From contig JACKIB010000012.1 in assembly GCA_020638695.1 (NCBI GenBank), positions 82,380-146,379 on the forward strand: a stretch of 64,000 nt of DNA. The letters run 5' to 3'. Every line of letters starts with the position of its first letter. Position 1 is the stretch's first letter. This document shows, piece by piece, positions 63,550-64,000 of the stretch. The notes below the pieces were generated by a model. That model was not told where the DNA came from, searched no databases, and was given only the letters and a program-made list of their open reading frames with translations. A program made the position numbers and the translations under genes. The DNA is from Planctomycetota bacterium (lineage in GTDB: Bacteria; Planctomycetota; UBA1135; UBA2386).

Positions 63550-64000
63550 TCACTCGTCGTTGTCCGCGGGCTCGACCTCGAGATCCGCCTTCGGCTCCGG
63601 CTTGCGCCGCGGAGGATCGATTCCCTCGAGACGGATCACCGGGCCACCGGTGTCGGCCAAACCCTCGGCACTGGCGCGGGAGATCTCCGCGGCCGCGGCT
63701 TGCAGGTCGACGTTCTTCTGCACACGGGTCTTCTGGTAGTCGCGGAAGCCGGTCCCGGTCGGCACCAGGTGGCCGAGGATGACGTTCTCCTTCAGCCCGA
63801 CCAGGTGGTCGGCCTTGCCGGCGAGCGCCGCCTCGGTGAGCACCTTGGTGGTCTCCTGGAACGATGCCGCCGAGATGAACGACTCGGACTGCAGCGAGGC
63901 CTTGGTGATGCCTAGCAGCAGCGGCGATGCCGTCGCCGGCTTCTTCTTGTCCCGCAGCAGTTCGCGGTTGGCCTTCTGGAAGCGGAACTTGTCTACCACC
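63550..64000 (-). CDS. rpoC: RNA polymerase beta' subunit, C-terminal end
   Basis: About 150 residues of the C-terminus of RpoC, cut by the window edge. The conserved block SPLLLGITKASLQSESFISA and AASFQETTKVLTEAALAGKA, LVGLKENVILGHLVPTGTG is diagnostic. The extreme C-terminus is charged and Pro-rich, as in some phyla. The GTG at 63997 is internal. The gene body (and probably rpoB) lies beyond the window. A hairpin terminator follows the stop. Confidence 0.96.
   Translation of the reverse strand, partial: VVDKFRFQKANRELLRDKKKPATASPLLLGITKASLQSESFISAASFQETTKVLTEAALAGKADHLVGLKENVILGHLVPTGTGFRDYQKTRVQKNVDLQAAAAEISRASAEGLADTGGPVIRLEGIDPPRRKPEPKADLEVEPADNDE

Noticed and set aside
1..64000. CRISPR array or phage-type island
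   Set aside because: No regularly spaced short repeats, cas genes, integrase or phage structural genes were recognised.

Overview
The window is about 68% GC, densely coded bacterial DNA and most likely comes from a planctomycete (Planctomycetota). This is inferred from several traits seen together: many secreted beta-propeller and FG-GAP proteins, a shared roughly 120-residue secreted domain found in at least six proteins, an ECF sigma factor overlapping a PknB-type kinase with a long C-terminal extension, a stand-alone X6-type ECF factor, and a di-haem cytochrome c/propeller protein. No rRNA, tRNA or CRISPR array was recognised.

Layout. 1-5226: a tightly overlapped arginine operon (argF, argG, argH, a GNAT N-acetylglutamate synthase, argJ). 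5.7-8.6 kb: a divergent pair of secreted proteins, one of them an FG-GAP protein interrupted by an in-frame UGA. 8.7-18.6 kb: glycyl-tRNA synthetase, small membrane proteins, a propeller/solute-binding fusion, a secreted propeller and a 916-residue cytochrome c protein. 18.7-26.3 kb: an accessory stretch with decayed ORFs, a thioredoxin-like gene with an in-frame UGA, a FUN14 protein, a sterol-desaturase-type hydroxylase, a dispersed repeat, and a graveyard of RAYT and ISL3-like transposase remnants. 26.6-29.4 kb: LysM lipoprotein, L-serine dehydratase, phosphatidylserine decarboxylase. 29.4-34.9 kb: HEAT-type protein and two glycosyltransferase genes, the second a GT2-GT4 fusion. 34.9-41.7 kb: GyrI-like fusion, sigma factor plus kinase, gingipain-like lipoprotein. 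41.8-50.9 kb: EEP nuclease/phosphatase, secreted proteins, a second UGA-interrupted FG-GAP protein, and a B12-binding radical SAM enzyme. 51-60.2 kb: M28 peptidase with PDZ, a fused aconitase-family dehydratase in swivel-first order, thiolase, DUF1294, a membrane-TPR protein, an HCCA-isomerase-like protein. 60.4-64 kb: ECF sigma factor, second copy of the dispersed repeat, cysteine-dioxygenase-like gene, secreted protein, and the 3' end of rpoC.

The main discovery candidate is a set of three probable selenoproteins. Two FG-GAP paralogues 40 kb apart carry an in-frame TGA at the same aligned site (Trp-TGA-Cys, between calcium-binding repeats 1 and 2), and a secreted thioredoxin-like protein carries Trp-TGA-Pro at a redox-site-like position. 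Each TGA is followed within about 20-25 nt by the apical loop of a hairpin resembling a bacterial SECIS element. In the FG-GAP pair the apical stem and loop are conserved, with a U-G to C-G change that keeps pairing. TGA is an ordinary stop elsewhere in the window (argF, argG, argH, argJ), so a general code change is unlikely. Whether the genome encodes SelA, SelB, SelC and SelD cannot be seen from here.
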